Source of the DNA: Candidatus Accumulibacter sp. UBA704
Lineage (GTDB): Bacteria; Pseudomonadota; Gammaproteobacteria; Burkholderiales; Rhodocyclaceae
Direction of reading: 5' to 3'
DNA: 64,000 bases
NCBI GenBank assembly: GCA_002304785.1
Contig: DBMG01000004.1
Location: forward strand, 80,422 to 144,421
Shown: positions 24,859 through 33,618 of the stretch, in pieces
Numbering within the stretch: position 1 is the first letter of the stretch
How the letters are laid out: the number at the start of each line of letters is the position of its first letter
Notes under the pieces: model-generated
Databases searched by the model: none
Told to the model about the DNA's origin: nothing
The model's input: only the letters and a program-made list of their open reading frames with translations
Translations under genes and position numbers: made by a program

Positions 24859-26121
24859 TCATTGGTCCAGCTCTTCAACTTTCCTGCCGAGATTCAACCC
24901 GAGTTGCTTCAGCTTGCGGTAGAGGTGGGTGCGCTCCAACCCCGTCTTCTCTGCCACACGCGTCATGTTGCCGCGCTCGTTTTTCAGGTGATGTTCGAAA
25001 TACTGGCGTTCGAACGCCTCGCGCGCTTCGCGCAACGGTTGATTGAAGAGCGGCAAGGACGGGACGGATTTCGGCGCGGCATCGGAATCGCGCTGCAGGA
25101 TGTTGTCCACATCCTCGGCGGATATCTCATCCTCCAGCGCGGCGACTGCCAAGTTGCGGATGACTGCCAGCAGTTCCACCCATTCACCCTGCCAGTGATG
25201 CAGCCGCAAGGCATTCAGGGCCGCCGAGGAAAAGCGGCGGGGCGGCACACCGTGGCGCTCGACGAGGTGCGTAAGTACCAGCGGGGCGATTTCCGGCACG
25301 TCGTCTGCGTGCCCCGACAGTTGCGGCAAGGCGACCCAGACTTCGCCCAACCGGGCAACCAGGGATTGGTCCCACCCCGCATCGACCAGCGCCGTCAACG
25401 GACGCGATACGGCAGCGACGAGCTGCAGATGGTATTTCTCCAGCCGTTCCAGGGCAAACGCCAGATTCTTCTGTTGCAGCCTGCCCATCAGCATCAGATC
25501 GGCGATGAACAGCATCCCGCCGGACGCATTCTCGAGCATTTCCTGGGTCAGCGGCATGCTTGAGGCGGAAAGATCCAGCCAAGGCGTCTTCGGCGCTTGC
25601 AAGGTACGCGCGCAGATCTCCGCGATACTGCCCGAGGCACTCTTGAGCAGCAACACCGAGGTGTTGGCAGCGGCCTGTTCAAGCCGCTTCTTCAAATCCT
25701 TGAGGAGCGGAGAACGGGAAAAGGCATCCAGGGTGAGTGGCGGTTTCGTCGAGGACACCTCGTGCTTCAGCGCCTTCTTGACCGTCTGCAGCAGTTTCTG
25801 CAGGGCAATCGGCTTTTCCAGGAAATCGACCGCGCCGACGCGGGTGGCCTCGACGGCCGAATCGATCGTGCCGTGCCCGGACATCATGACCACCGGCATG
25901 GTCAGCAGGTTGGCCGCCGACCACTCCTTGAGCAGGGAGATGCCATCCGTATCGGGCATCCAGATATCGAGGAGAACCAGATCCGGCCTTCTTTCGCTGC
26001 GCACCCTTCGCGCCGCCGCTGCATTCTCGGCCAATGCAACAGAATGCCCTTCGTCCGTCAGGATTTCTGACAGCAATTCACGGATGCCCATTTCGTCATC
26101 GACGACAAGTATTTGCGCCAT
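24859..26121 (-). CDS. ntrX: NtrX-like response regulator with degenerate AAA domain
   Basis: Partner of NtrY. 420 residues: receiver domain with D52 (LLDIWMPD), a central region in the place of the sigma-54 activator AAA+ domain, and a C-terminal Fis-type HTH (NMTRVAEKTGLERTHLYRKL). The central domain has lost its functional motifs: Walker A reads KSASGSIAE in place of GESGTGKE, Walker B reads GGMLFIADLML, and there is no GAFTGA loop. It is therefore unlikely to hydrolyse ATP or activate sigma-54 directly, and probably acts as a simple DNA-binding regulator. It starts two bases after the ntrY stop. Confidence 0.9.
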   Translation of the reverse strand: MAQILVVDDEMGIRELLSEILTDEGHSVALAENAAAARRVRSERRPDLVLLDIWMPDTDGISLLKEWSAANLLTMPVVMMSGHGTIDSAVEATRVGAVDFLEKPIALQKLLQTVKKALKHEVSSTKPPLTLDAFSRSPLLKDLKKRLEQAAANTSVLLLKSASGSIAEICARTLQAPKTPWLDLSASSMPLTQEMLENASGGMLFIADLMLMGRLQQKNLAFALERLEKYHLQLVAAVSRPLTALVDAGWDQSLVARLGEVWVALPQLSGHADDVPEIAPLVLTHLVERHGVPPRRFSSAALNALRLHHWQGEWVELLAVIRNLAVAALEDEISAEDVDNILQRDSDAAPKSVPSLPLFNQPLREAREAFERQYFEHHLKNERGNMTRVAEKTGLERTHLYRKLKQLGLNLGRKVEELDQ

Positions 26122-26123
26122 GT

Positions 26124-28277
26124 TCAGCTCTCTTCGGATGTTTCGTTGATGCCTGATTGCATTGTCCGCTCCGGTGCGAGCGGCAGTCGTATGCTGACCT
26201 CCGCCCCGCCGGGCTGACGGTTGTTGATGCGGATCTGCCCCTGGTGCTCATCAACGATCTTCTTGACGATGGCCAGGCCGAGCCCGGTACCGCCGGCCTT
26301 GGTGGTCACGTAGGGCTCGAAGACGCGCCCCATGAGCTCATCCGGGAAGCCCGGGCCGGCATCGGACACGGAGAGTTCGCCCATGTCATCAGCACGCCGT
26401 GTGGCAATACGGATATCCTGGACCTCCTGTCCCTGCTGGGCGTCCTCGGCATTGCGCAGCAGGTTGTGGATGACCTGGCGCATCTGGGTCGCATCGCCAA
26501 GGATCGGCGGCAGGTCCGGATCCAGTTGCACGGAAATGCTGGCCTGCGACGTCTCATACAGGCCGAGCACCTCGCGAATCAGGGCATTGATGTCCAATTC
26601 GGCCAGTTCCGGCGCCGGCAACCGCGCATAGTCGGAGAACTCGTTGACCATGCGTTTCATGGCCTGCACCTGATTGATGATGGTCTGCGTCGAGCGATTG
26701 AGCATTTCACTGTCACCGTTGGCAAGCTTGCCCGCCAGCTTGAATTGCAGCCGCTCGGCAGATAGCTGGATCGGTGTCAGCGGATTTTTGATTTCGTGCG
26801 CCAGGCGCCGGGCCACTTCGCCCCAGGCCGCGCTTCGCTGGGCGGCGACCAGGCGCGTGACATCGTCGAACACCACGACATACCCGCCATTGGTTCCTTC
26901 CGGCAACTGAGTCCCGCGCAGCAGCAGGATTTGCGGCAATCCTCCGGGACGCGCCAGTTCGACCTGGGTTTGCCATTCCCTGCGCCCATGTTCGGCAAAG
27001 GCCTTGCGTATCTCTTGGCCGAGCGCATTCTGTCGCGCCCAGGCATCGACGACTTCGTTCATCAGCCCGGAAAAATCGTCGTCCAGAATGGTCTGCGCAC
27101 CTTCGTTGACGGTACGCAGCTTGAAGCGTCGGTCAAACACCAGAACGCCAGCCGACAGATTGGCCAGGATCGATTCCAGATAGGCGCGCGCCGACTCCAC
27201 CTCGGCACGATGCTTCTCGGTATCGCGCCGTGCTTCATCGAGTTGGCGGGTCATCTGATTGAACGATTGCGTCAGTACTCCCAGTTCGTCGCGACTGTAG
27301 ATGGCCTGGCGCGGGGTAAAGTCGCCGGCCGCTACGGCCTGTGTGCCTTCCGCCAGGATGGAAAGCGGCGCGGACAGGCGCCGCGCCAGGACGAACGACA
27401 TGGCGATCGCGGTGAACAATGCGAGCAGCACGGTCAACGTCAGCGTCATGGCGTAGATGCGCGTCAGCCCCTGGCGCCCGAGCGACAGTTCCTGATAATC
27501 GCGATAGACGTCCTGCACGCGCTCGGCATTGAGCGCCAAGGCAGTCGGTACCGGCTGCGTGAGTTGCAGGATGCGCGTTTCCATGCCCAGACCGGACGGA
27601 ATTACCGGAACCAGAACGCGCAGCAGGAGTTCCTGCCCGCCAGCGCTTTCGATCTCGCGATAGCCGCGGCCGGCACGCGCCTGTCGCAACTTGTCGGCTG
27701 TCGGCGCCGCCGGCAGAAAAACCGAAAGATCGCTCGTCGCCGTCGCCAGCAACTGGCCCGCCGTCGAAAACAGGGCGATGTACTGCACGCCACTTTGCTC
27801 GCGCAAGCGGCTGAGAGCCACGCGCCGTTGCGCCTCAGGCAGATCGCCCAACTCCAGGGCAATCGCCCGCCCCTTTTCCCCCAGGTCATCAAGCAGCGAA
27901 TCGAGGGCACTGCGCCCCAGGTTGATGCCCGATTCCAGCGCTTTTTCCACACGCACGTCGAACCAGGTCTCGATGCTCTTGGTCACGAACTGCACCGAAA
28001 CGGCGTAGATCAACACTCCGGGAAGAACCGCCATCATGCCGAAGATCAACATCAGTCGGAGCTTGAGCCGCGAGCCAAACACCTTGGCCCGATGCTCCTG
28101 CCAGAGGAGCCGGACCTGCCATACGATCAGCACGAAAAGCGCCAAAGCAACCACGGCATTCAGTCCAAGCAGCCAGGGGTAATGGCGCGCGAAAAGCGCG
28201 GTATTGGCGCTGGCCGAGGCGAGCAGAAACAGCAGGATCCCGCCGAACGAAGAGGCGATGATGATCAGCGTCTTCAT
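26124..28277 (-). CDS. ntrY: NtrY-like sensor histidine kinase
   Basis: 717-residue inner-membrane kinase: two N-terminal helices, a third at the cytoplasmic edge (RLMLIFGMMAVLPGVLIYAVS), a large extracytoplasmic domain, a further helix (TLTVLLALFTAIAMSFVLARRL), HAMP, PAS (ILANLSAGVLVFDRRFKLRTVN), HisKA with RRLAHEIKNPLTPIQLSAERLQ and HATPase_c ending in TGLGLAIVKK. The start at 28277 overlaps the stop of the DUF4390 gene (ATGA); a 20-codon longer frame has no support. Senses nitrogen, redox or envelope status in relatives; the signal here is unknown. Confidence 0.93.
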   Translation of the reverse strand: MKTLIIIASSFGGILLFLLASASANTALFARHYPWLLGLNAVVALALFVLIVWQVRLLWQEHRAKVFGSRLKLRLMLIFGMMAVLPGVLIYAVSVQFVTKSIETWFDVRVEKALESGINLGRSALDSLLDDLGEKGRAIALELGDLPEAQRRVALSRLREQSGVQYIALFSTAGQLLATATSDLSVFLPAAPTADKLRQARAGRGYREIESAGGQELLLRVLVPVIPSGLGMETRILQLTQPVPTALALNAERVQDVYRDYQELSLGRQGLTRIYAMTLTLTVLLALFTAIAMSFVLARRLSAPLSILAEGTQAVAAGDFTPRQAIYSRDELGVLTQSFNQMTRQLDEARRDTEKHRAEVESARAYLESILANLSAGVLVFDRRFKLRTVNEGAQTILDDDFSGLMNEVVDAWARQNALGQEIRKAFAEHGRREWQTQVELARPGGLPQILLLRGTQLPEGTNGGYVVVFDDVTRLVAAQRSAAWGEVARRLAHEIKNPLTPIQLSAERLQFKLAGKLANGDSEMLNRSTQTIINQVQAMKRMVNEFSDYARLPAPELAELDINALIREVLGLYETSQASISVQLDPDLPPILGDATQMRQVIHNLLRNAEDAQQGQEVQDIRIATRRADDMGELSVSDAGPGFPDELMGRVFEPYVTTKAGGTGLGLAIVKKIVDEHQGQIRINNRQPGGAEVSIRLPLAPERTMQSGINETSEES

Positions 28278-28879
28278 TGATCGCCGCCGGCGCCGGGCGA
28301 CACCGCACCCGAAGGAGAGAAGTTCCACAGCAACCACTCGGATGACTGGGTCCAGTCCCTGTTGGAGAGGGCGCTCACCTGAAAGGTCTTGGGCATCTGC
28401 GACGGATCGAGCCGCAGGCGCACGCCGGCCTGGTAAGTCTCGTCTGTACGAATCTCGCCTTTCTCGATGACCTGCCAGTGCCGCACCCGGGCAAGCACGC
28501 GCAATGCTTCGTCCAGGGAAGCGAAACTCTGGTGCAGCGCCCCCGACGAGAGGCGGTACTGCCGGGTCAGCGCGTGGTAGGACAACTGGAACAGCTTGCT
28601 GAGCCGTACGACCTTTTCATCGAACCAGTACCAGCGCGAACGGGTCAACTCGAAATCCGCGGCAAAGTGAAGCACCACTCCTTTGTTCACGGCGTCCTCG
28701 AGCCGCGGATTCAGTGTGACCGTAAAATTCGCGGACAAGTCATATCCGTCGTCACTGGCCGTCAGTTGCGCGTTGTTGGCGGTGATATCGGCGGCATGCG
28801 CCGAAAACACGGCGCAAATCATCGCCAGGCAAAGCAGGATCGCTTCAATTCTTCCGCAGCAGCGCATAGTAGAAGCCAT
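28274..28879 (-). CDS. DUF4390 domain protein (exported)
   Basis: 201 residues with a signal peptide (RIEAILLCLAMICAVFSAHA, cleavage before ADITANNA), so periplasmic. The mature part is the DUF4390 fold, with LEDAVNKGVVLHFAADFELTRSRWYWFDEKV. The start at 28879 has AGGAG seven bases upstream and overlaps the rsmB 3' end by 35 bases. It overlaps ntrY at its own 3' end. This position between rsmB and ntrYX is conserved in betaproteobacteria, suggesting it serves NtrY signalling; the function is not known. Confidence 0.9.
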   Translation of the reverse strand: MASTMRCCGRIEAILLCLAMICAVFSAHAADITANNAQLTASDDGYDLSANFTVTLNPRLEDAVNKGVVLHFAADFELTRSRWYWFDEKVVRLSKLFQLSYHALTRQYRLSSGALHQSFASLDEALRVLARVRHWQVIEKGEIRTDETYQAGVRLRLDPSQMPKTFQVSALSNRDWTQSSEWLLWNFSPSGAVSPGAGGDQ

Positions 28880-30137
28880 CGTGACACTCCTGGGGCAACC
28901 ACTGCTCCTCGAGGACGCGTTGCGCATCCGGTCGACGCACAAGGAACGCATCGACCTGCGCCGAGTTTTCCTCGACGAATACCGAACAGGTGGCGTACAA
29001 CAACTTTCCGCCCGGTTTGAGCGCCGACCACAGCGTATCGAGAATTGCCGCCTGTGTATGCACCAGGCGGCGGATATCGCTCTCGCGCCGCAACACCTTG
29101 ATGTCGGGGTGCCGTCTTGCGACTCCGGAGGCCGAACACGGCACATCGGCCAGAATGGCGTCGAATGCTTTGCCATCCCACCATCGCCGAACGTCCAGAC
29201 AATCGGCCACGCGGATTTCAGCGGAAAGACGCAGGCGTCGCAAGTTCTCCTCGATGCGCCCGGTGCGCGTGCCGTCGATATCCAATGCCAGCAAATCGAG
29301 ATCCGCCCTCTCCAGCAGATGTGCCGTTTTTCCTCCGGGCGCAGCGCACGCGTCGAGAACGCTCGATCCTGGTGCCGGATCGAGCAATTCGGCCGCGCGC
29401 TGCGCTCCCGCGTCCTGGACTGAAACGCAGCCCTCGGCAAAACCCGGCAAGAGATCCACCCCAACCGGCTTGTCGAGAATCAGCCCGGCTTGCCCGAACG
29501 CTTGCGCGGCTATTCCTGCGGACACTAGGCGCGCCTGGTAGTCCTCGACGGATACACACCGCCGATTGACGCGCAAAGTCATCGGTGGCGGCTGGTTTGC
29601 CGCGGCCACGACGTCCTGCCAGCGCTCCGGATAGCCGCGACGCAGGCGTGCCAGCCACCACGATGGATGCTGGTAGTGAGCCACATCATCCTTGGCCAGC
29701 GCTTGCAGCAGGGACTCGCGTCGGCGCAGGAAACTGCGCAAAACCCCGTTCACCACGCCCTTCAGGGCTCCCCCCGTCAGCTCTCCGGAGGCAGCAACGG
29801 CCTGGTCTACGACCATCGGCGCTGACTCCGGACGCGTATCCAGGCGATACAGCGCCGCCAGCAGGAGAGCCTGCGTCTCGCCATGGCTCAGCGGCTTGGT
29901 CATCAGTTGCTCGAGGATGAACTCGCCCCATCCGTACCGGCGCAGAACACCATAGGCGATGTCCTGCGCGGCCGCCCGTGCGACGGGCATTTCACCGGCC
30001 AGCACCGACAGTGCCTCGTTGAGGCTCTTGCCGCCATACACCGCCCCCAGGACACGTGCTCCCAGCAACAGGCTGTAGCCCATGGAATCTGGAGCCAGCA
30101 CGCTATCGGGAGTCTTTTTGGTTTGTTTGTGCGGCAT
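28845..30137 (-). CDS. rsmB: 16S rRNA (cytosine-967-C5) methyltransferase RsmB
   Basis: 430 residues: N-terminal NusB-like RNA-binding domain (about 20-150) and a C-terminal SAM methyltransferase. The SAM-binding block is DACAAPGGKTAHLLE. The two catalytic cysteines are in DVPCSASGVARRHPDIK and ATCSVFVEEN. The ATG at 30137 gives MPHKQTKK; an upstream in-frame extension to 30269 looks non-coding, and a shorter start at MGYSLLLGARVL is possible. First gene of the rsmB-DUF4390-ntrY-ntrX run. Confidence 0.94.
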   Translation of the reverse strand: MPHKQTKKTPDSVLAPDSMGYSLLLGARVLGAVYGGKSLNEALSVLAGEMPVARAAAQDIAYGVLRRYGWGEFILEQLMTKPLSHGETQALLLAALYRLDTRPESAPMVVDQAVAASGELTGGALKGVVNGVLRSFLRRRESLLQALAKDDVAHYQHPSWWLARLRRGYPERWQDVVAAANQPPPMTLRVNRRCVSVEDYQARLVSAGIAAQAFGQAGLILDKPVGVDLLPGFAEGCVSVQDAGAQRAAELLDPAPGSSVLDACAAPGGKTAHLLERADLDLLALDIDGTRTGRIEENLRRLRLSAEIRVADCLDVRRWWDGKAFDAILADVPCSASGVARRHPDIKVLRRESDIRRLVHTQAAILDTLWSALKPGGKLLYATCSVFVEENSAQVDAFLVRRPDAQRVLEEQWLPQECHDGFYYALLRKN

Positions 30138-30371
30138 CGCTTCGTCGCGTGCCGGCTTGCGGATGCGGACGACTCGTTTGCCGGCGTTGGGTGCCGGAGG
30201 CAATGATGTGGAGGTTCTCGAAGACAAGGCCAGAGGGAAAATAGTTGTTTGTTTGCCAGAGTTTAGCACGGCTCAAAGCCAGCCAATGCCAAGCCGGGCG
30301 CCGGTTACCGGCGAAATCCGAAATCCGTTAGAATTCTGTCGGGGTTTCAGGGAATTTTTCGGGAGCGAATC

Positions 30372-31109
30372 GTGATCGGCAAGACGGTATTGATCACCGG
30401 GGCGGCAAAGCGCGTGGGCCGCTCGATCGCCAGGGAATTGCATGACGCCGGAGCCAATGTCGTGGTGCACTACCGGGCCGCCACCGAAGCCGCCAATCAA
30501 CTGGCGGGCGAACTGAATGCTGCCCGTGCGGAATCCGCGCTCTGCCTGCAAGCTGACCTGGTGGACACCGAAGCCCTGGCATCGCTGGTGAGCCGCACGA
30601 TCAACCACTTCGGCCGGCTCGACGCCTTGGTCAACAACGCTTCCAGCTTCTTCGCCACCCCCTTGGGCAGCATCGACCAGGCCGCCTGGGACGACCTCGT
30701 CGGCAGCAATTTCAAGGCCCCTCTATTCCTGACGCAGGCTGCGGCTCCCCATTTGCGGAAGGCACGCGGGGCCATCGTAAACATTACCGACATCCATGCC
30801 GAAAGGCCGCTTGCGGGGTATCCGCTCTATTGCGCGGCCAAGGCGGGATTGCTCGGCCTGACCAGGGCCCTGGCCATCGAACTCGCCCCGGATGTGCGCG
30901 TCAACGCGGTCGCTCCCGGCCCCATCCTGTGGCCCGAGGACAGTGCGTTCGACCCCGAAACACGAGCGCACATCGTGGACCACACCCTGCTCAAGCACGC
31001 CGGGAGTCCTCTGGATATTGCACGTGCCGTGCGTTTCCTGTTCAATGACGCTCCTTACATCACGGGCCAGGTCATCAACGTCGATGGCGGACGCACGGCA
31101 CATCTCTAG
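30372..31109 (+). CDS. Pteridine reductase-like SDR (FolM-type)
   Basis: 245-residue NADPH-dependent short-chain reductase. It has TGAAKRVGRS near residue 10, the TGxxxRxG variant typical of pteridine/dihydromonapterin reductases rather than TGxxxGxG, then NNASSF and the catalytic YPLYCAAKAGL (Tyr-x3-Lys). It would reduce dihydropterins or dihydrofolate to the tetrahydro form. GTG start at 30372 behind GGGAG (seven-base spacing). It lies upstream of ttcA on the same strand, 62 bases apart. Confidence 0.85.
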   Translation: MIGKTVLITGAAKRVGRSIARELHDAGANVVVHYRAATEAANQLAGELNAARAESALCLQADLVDTEALASLVSRTINHFGRLDALVNNASSFFATPLGSIDQAAWDDLVGSNFKAPLFLTQAAAPHLRKARGAIVNITDIHAERPLAGYPLYCAAKAGLLGLTRALAIELAPDVRVNAVAPGPILWPEDSAFDPETRAHIVDHTLLKHAGSPLDIARAVRFLFNDAPYITGQVINVDGGRTAHL

Positions 31110-31171
31110 CGACCTGCCCCGCTGATTGCATTTCTCCCGTTTTTCCCCCTTTCAACTGCAACAGAGGTCCG

Positions 31172-32041
31172 GTGGATACATCAAAGAATGTTCAGCGCCT
31201 GAAAAGGCGCCTTGAAAGCGATGTCGGCAAGGCCATTGCCGACTACAACATGATCGAGGCCGGCGACACCGTCCTGGTCTGCATCTCCGGCGGCAAGGAT
31301 TCCTACGCCATGCTGTCGATCCTGATGGCGTTGCAGCAACGCGCACCCGTCGACTTCCGGTTGATCGCCATGAACCTGGATCAGAAGCAGCCGGGATTTC
31401 CCGCGGACGTGCTGCCGAGGTATCTGGCGGGACTGGGGATCGAGTACCGGATCGTCGAGCAGGACACCTACTCGATCGTCAAGGACAAGATTCCCGAGGG
31501 GAAAACGACATGTTCGTTGTGTTCGCGCCTGCGGCGCGGCGTCATCTATCGCACCGCCAAGGAACTCGGGGCGAACAAGATCGCGCTCGGCCATCATCGC
31601 GACGATATCGTTCATACGCTGTTTCTGAACCTGCTGTTCGGAGGCAAACTCAAAGCCATGCCGCCGAAGCTGGTAACCGACGACGGAGCGCATGTCGTCA
31701 TCCGGCCGCTGGCCTATTGCAGCGAGAACGACATTGCCCGCTTCGCGCGCGGCATGGAGTTTCCGATTATCCCCTGCAATCTGTGCGGTTCGCAAAGCAA
31801 CCTGCAACGCCAGAAGATCCGGGAAATGATGGCCGATTGGGACAGCCGCTACCCGGGACGTACCGAGTCGGTGTTCTCGGCTCTGCAAAACATCGTCCCA
31901 TCGCACCTGGCCGACAACGCCCTGTACGACTTCAAGGGACTGCGCGTCGGAACAGATCTCGAAGACATGGACGGAGGCGATATCGTTTTTGACGATCCGC
32001 AGCTCGGCAACGGCATTGCTTTGCAACTTGCTCGCGCTTAG
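31172..32041 (+). CDS. ttcA: tRNA 2-thiocytidine(32) synthetase TtcA
   Basis: Thiolates cytidine 32 of certain tRNAs using ATP and an Fe-S cluster. 289 residues: PP-loop SGGKDS (39-44), cluster ligands CSLC (C114, C117) and CNLC (C202, C205), LGHHRDD. GTG start at 31172 with AGAGG five bases upstream. Cytoplasmic. Confidence 0.95.
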   Translation: MDTSKNVQRLKRRLESDVGKAIADYNMIEAGDTVLVCISGGKDSYAMLSILMALQQRAPVDFRLIAMNLDQKQPGFPADVLPRYLAGLGIEYRIVEQDTYSIVKDKIPEGKTTCSLCSRLRRGVIYRTAKELGANKIALGHHRDDIVHTLFLNLLFGGKLKAMPPKLVTDDGAHVVIRPLAYCSENDIARFARGMEFPIIPCNLCGSQSNLQRQKIREMMADWDSRYPGRTESVFSALQNIVPSHLADNALYDFKGLRVGTDLEDMDGGDIVFDDPQLGNGIALQLARA

Positions 32042-32131
32042 GGCACATTTGTCATGCTTTTGCTATGATCAGCGGTGAAGGCCTTTGTGGGCAGTCTGAG
32101 CGAAACGAAACCACCTCTGGGGAGATAAGGC

Positions 32132-33103
32132 TTGGAAGAGGCTTCGGATGATGTTTCTTACGGAACCGAGACCACAGTCTCGACCACTGGAATGATGAAT
32201 GTCGTGACCCCGTTGTTATCCGTCCTCACAGCCGGTATTTCCGGCAGCGCCAGATTGCATGAAAAACTCGGCAATACGGAAGCCTTGCGCGCCGTCGATC
32301 GGTGCATCAAGCGGATCGAGCGCTCCGTCGAGGCTTTCGGCGGGCGGGTGGTCAGTGCGAGCAGCGAAGAGGTCATGGCGGTTTTCGACACGGTCGATGC
32401 CGCGATTCACTCCGCCATCGAAATGCAGCAGCGCGTGGCCGACCTGCCTCCGGTATCCGGCGTAAAGACAGCCATCCGGGTCGGCATCTCCTGTGGCGAA
32501 ATGGATATTTCGGGGAAGTCGATTGACGAGCAGGCGGCGAGAGAAGCCGCACTTCTTGCGGGAATGGCCAAGCCGGCGCAGATACTGGCCAGCCATAAGA
32601 TCCGGGAGTCGATTTCCCCGAGCTTCGCGCCGCAGCTCAACGACCTCGGGCCGGCGCTCGGGACAACGTCCGGCGGGCAGAATACCGTCCTCGAAATCGT
32701 CAATCCTCACACTCCAACCGCGCCTTCCGAAGCCACGGGAGAAAAGGGCGCGCAAAAACCTGATGCGGAGCCCTCCGGGACGGGTTGCCTGCGCCTGCGG
32801 TACCGAGGAGACACGGTATTGCTGAACGAGGGCAAGGCCGTCATTCTGATGGGGCGCGATTCCGCGTGCGACCTAGTCATACACGACCGGCGCGCTTCAC
32901 GCCACCACGCCACGATCGAACGGCGTGGCACCCAGGTGGTCTTGATCGACAAGAGCACCAATGGGACGTATGTGATGAGCGACGGGTTGCCAGAGATCTT
33001 CGTGAAGCGCAGCGAATGCATCCTGCGTGGCAAGGGACAGATCCTGTTCGCCGCCTCATCCACCGACCCGGACGCGGATTGCGCGGAGTTCGAACTGATC
33101 TGA
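32132..33103 (+). CDS. Degenerate cyclase-homology domain / FHA domain protein
   Basis: 323 residues. Residues about 26-190 resemble a class III nucleotide cyclase homology domain (LSVLTAGISGSARLHEKLG, EEVMAVFDTVDAAIHSA, IRVGISCGEM), but both metal-binding aspartates are missing: the first position reads TAGIS in place of FADIS and the second EEVMAVF in place of GDGVMAVF. Residues 222-310 form an FHA phosphothreonine-binding domain (GRDSACDLVIHDRRASRHHA, STNGTYV). It is probably a signalling adaptor rather than a cyclase. Start TTG at 32132 behind GGGGAG with seven-base spacing; an ATG at 32192 is the alternative. Confidence 0.82.
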   Translation: MEEASDDVSYGTETTVSTTGMMNVVTPLLSVLTAGISGSARLHEKLGNTEALRAVDRCIKRIERSVEAFGGRVVSASSEEVMAVFDTVDAAIHSAIEMQQRVADLPPVSGVKTAIRVGISCGEMDISGKSIDEQAAREAALLAGMAKPAQILASHKIRESISPSFAPQLNDLGPALGTTSGGQNTVLEIVNPHTPTAPSEATGEKGAQKPDAEPSGTGCLRLRYRGDTVLLNEGKAVILMGRDSACDLVIHDRRASRHHATIERRGTQVVLIDKSTNGTYVMSDGLPEIFVKRSECILRGKGQILFAASSTDPDADCAEFELI

Positions 33104-33182
33104 AACCCTTGCGGAATTTATGAAGCAAGGGCAAGTCGAGCGGCGATAACTCGACCGTTGTGTTTTGGGGCGCACCCCATAA

Positions 33183-33220
33183 GGAAAACCCCCTGACCGG
33201 AAAAATCCCGAGAGGGGGTT
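33183..33220 (-). terminator. Intrinsic terminator after the psiF-like gene
   Basis: Stem AACCCCCT/AGGGGGTT (33187-33194 and 33213-33220) with an 18-base loop. Read on the minus strand it ends in TTTTCC, 30 bases beyond the psiF stop. No T-run follows on the plus strand, so it serves the psiF transcript. Confidence 0.65.
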
Positions 33221-33251
33221 CAGGTGATTCGCGCAACAGGCAGTTCTTGTG

Positions 33252-33569
33252 CTATTTGCCACCCTTGAGGCATTCGCTCATGAACTTCTTGCGTTCGTCG
33301 CCCTTGAGTTCCTTCTTGCCGGCTTCGGCGTTGCAGATCTTCATCTTGTCCTGCTGCGTGGCCGGCGCCTCCTTGGAGCCCAGGCACTCGCTCATGAACT
33401 TCTTGCGTTCATCACCCTTGAGCTCCTTCTTGCCCGCCTCGGCGTTACAGGTTTTCATCTTCTCCTGCTGCGCCAATTGTGCAGGAGACGGTGCCTTCTT
33501 CTCCTGATCCGCCGCAAAGGCGACCCCCGTTGAAAGCACAAACGCCGCCAGAACAATCATGACCTTCAT
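33252..33569 (-). CDS. PsiF-repeat exported protein
   Basis: 105 residues: signal peptide MKVMIVLAAFVLSTGVAFA, then two near-identical PsiF units (CNAEAGKKELKGDERKKFMSEC) with a 38-residue (114-bp) period. PsiF in E. coli is phosphate-starvation inducible, with function unknown. Probably periplasmic, with four cysteines in two pairs. AGGAG lies seven bases before the ATG. It follows hprK by 49 bases on the same strand and ends at an intrinsic terminator. No pho box was identified. Confidence 0.88.
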   Translation of the reverse strand: MKVMIVLAAFVLSTGVAFAADQEKKAPSPAQLAQQEKMKTCNAEAGKKELKGDERKKFMSECLGSKEAPATQQDKMKICNAEAGKKELKGDERKKFMSECLKGGK

Positions 33570-33618
33570 TGTTATCTCCTCGAACGGATTATGAACCGAG
33601 CCATGACTATTACCCATT

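Noticed and set aside
33130..33175. Second terminator after the cyclase/FHA gene
   Set aside because: A 6-bp stem (GTCGAG/CTCGAC, 33135-33155) is followed by a weak TGTTTT; too short to call with confidence.
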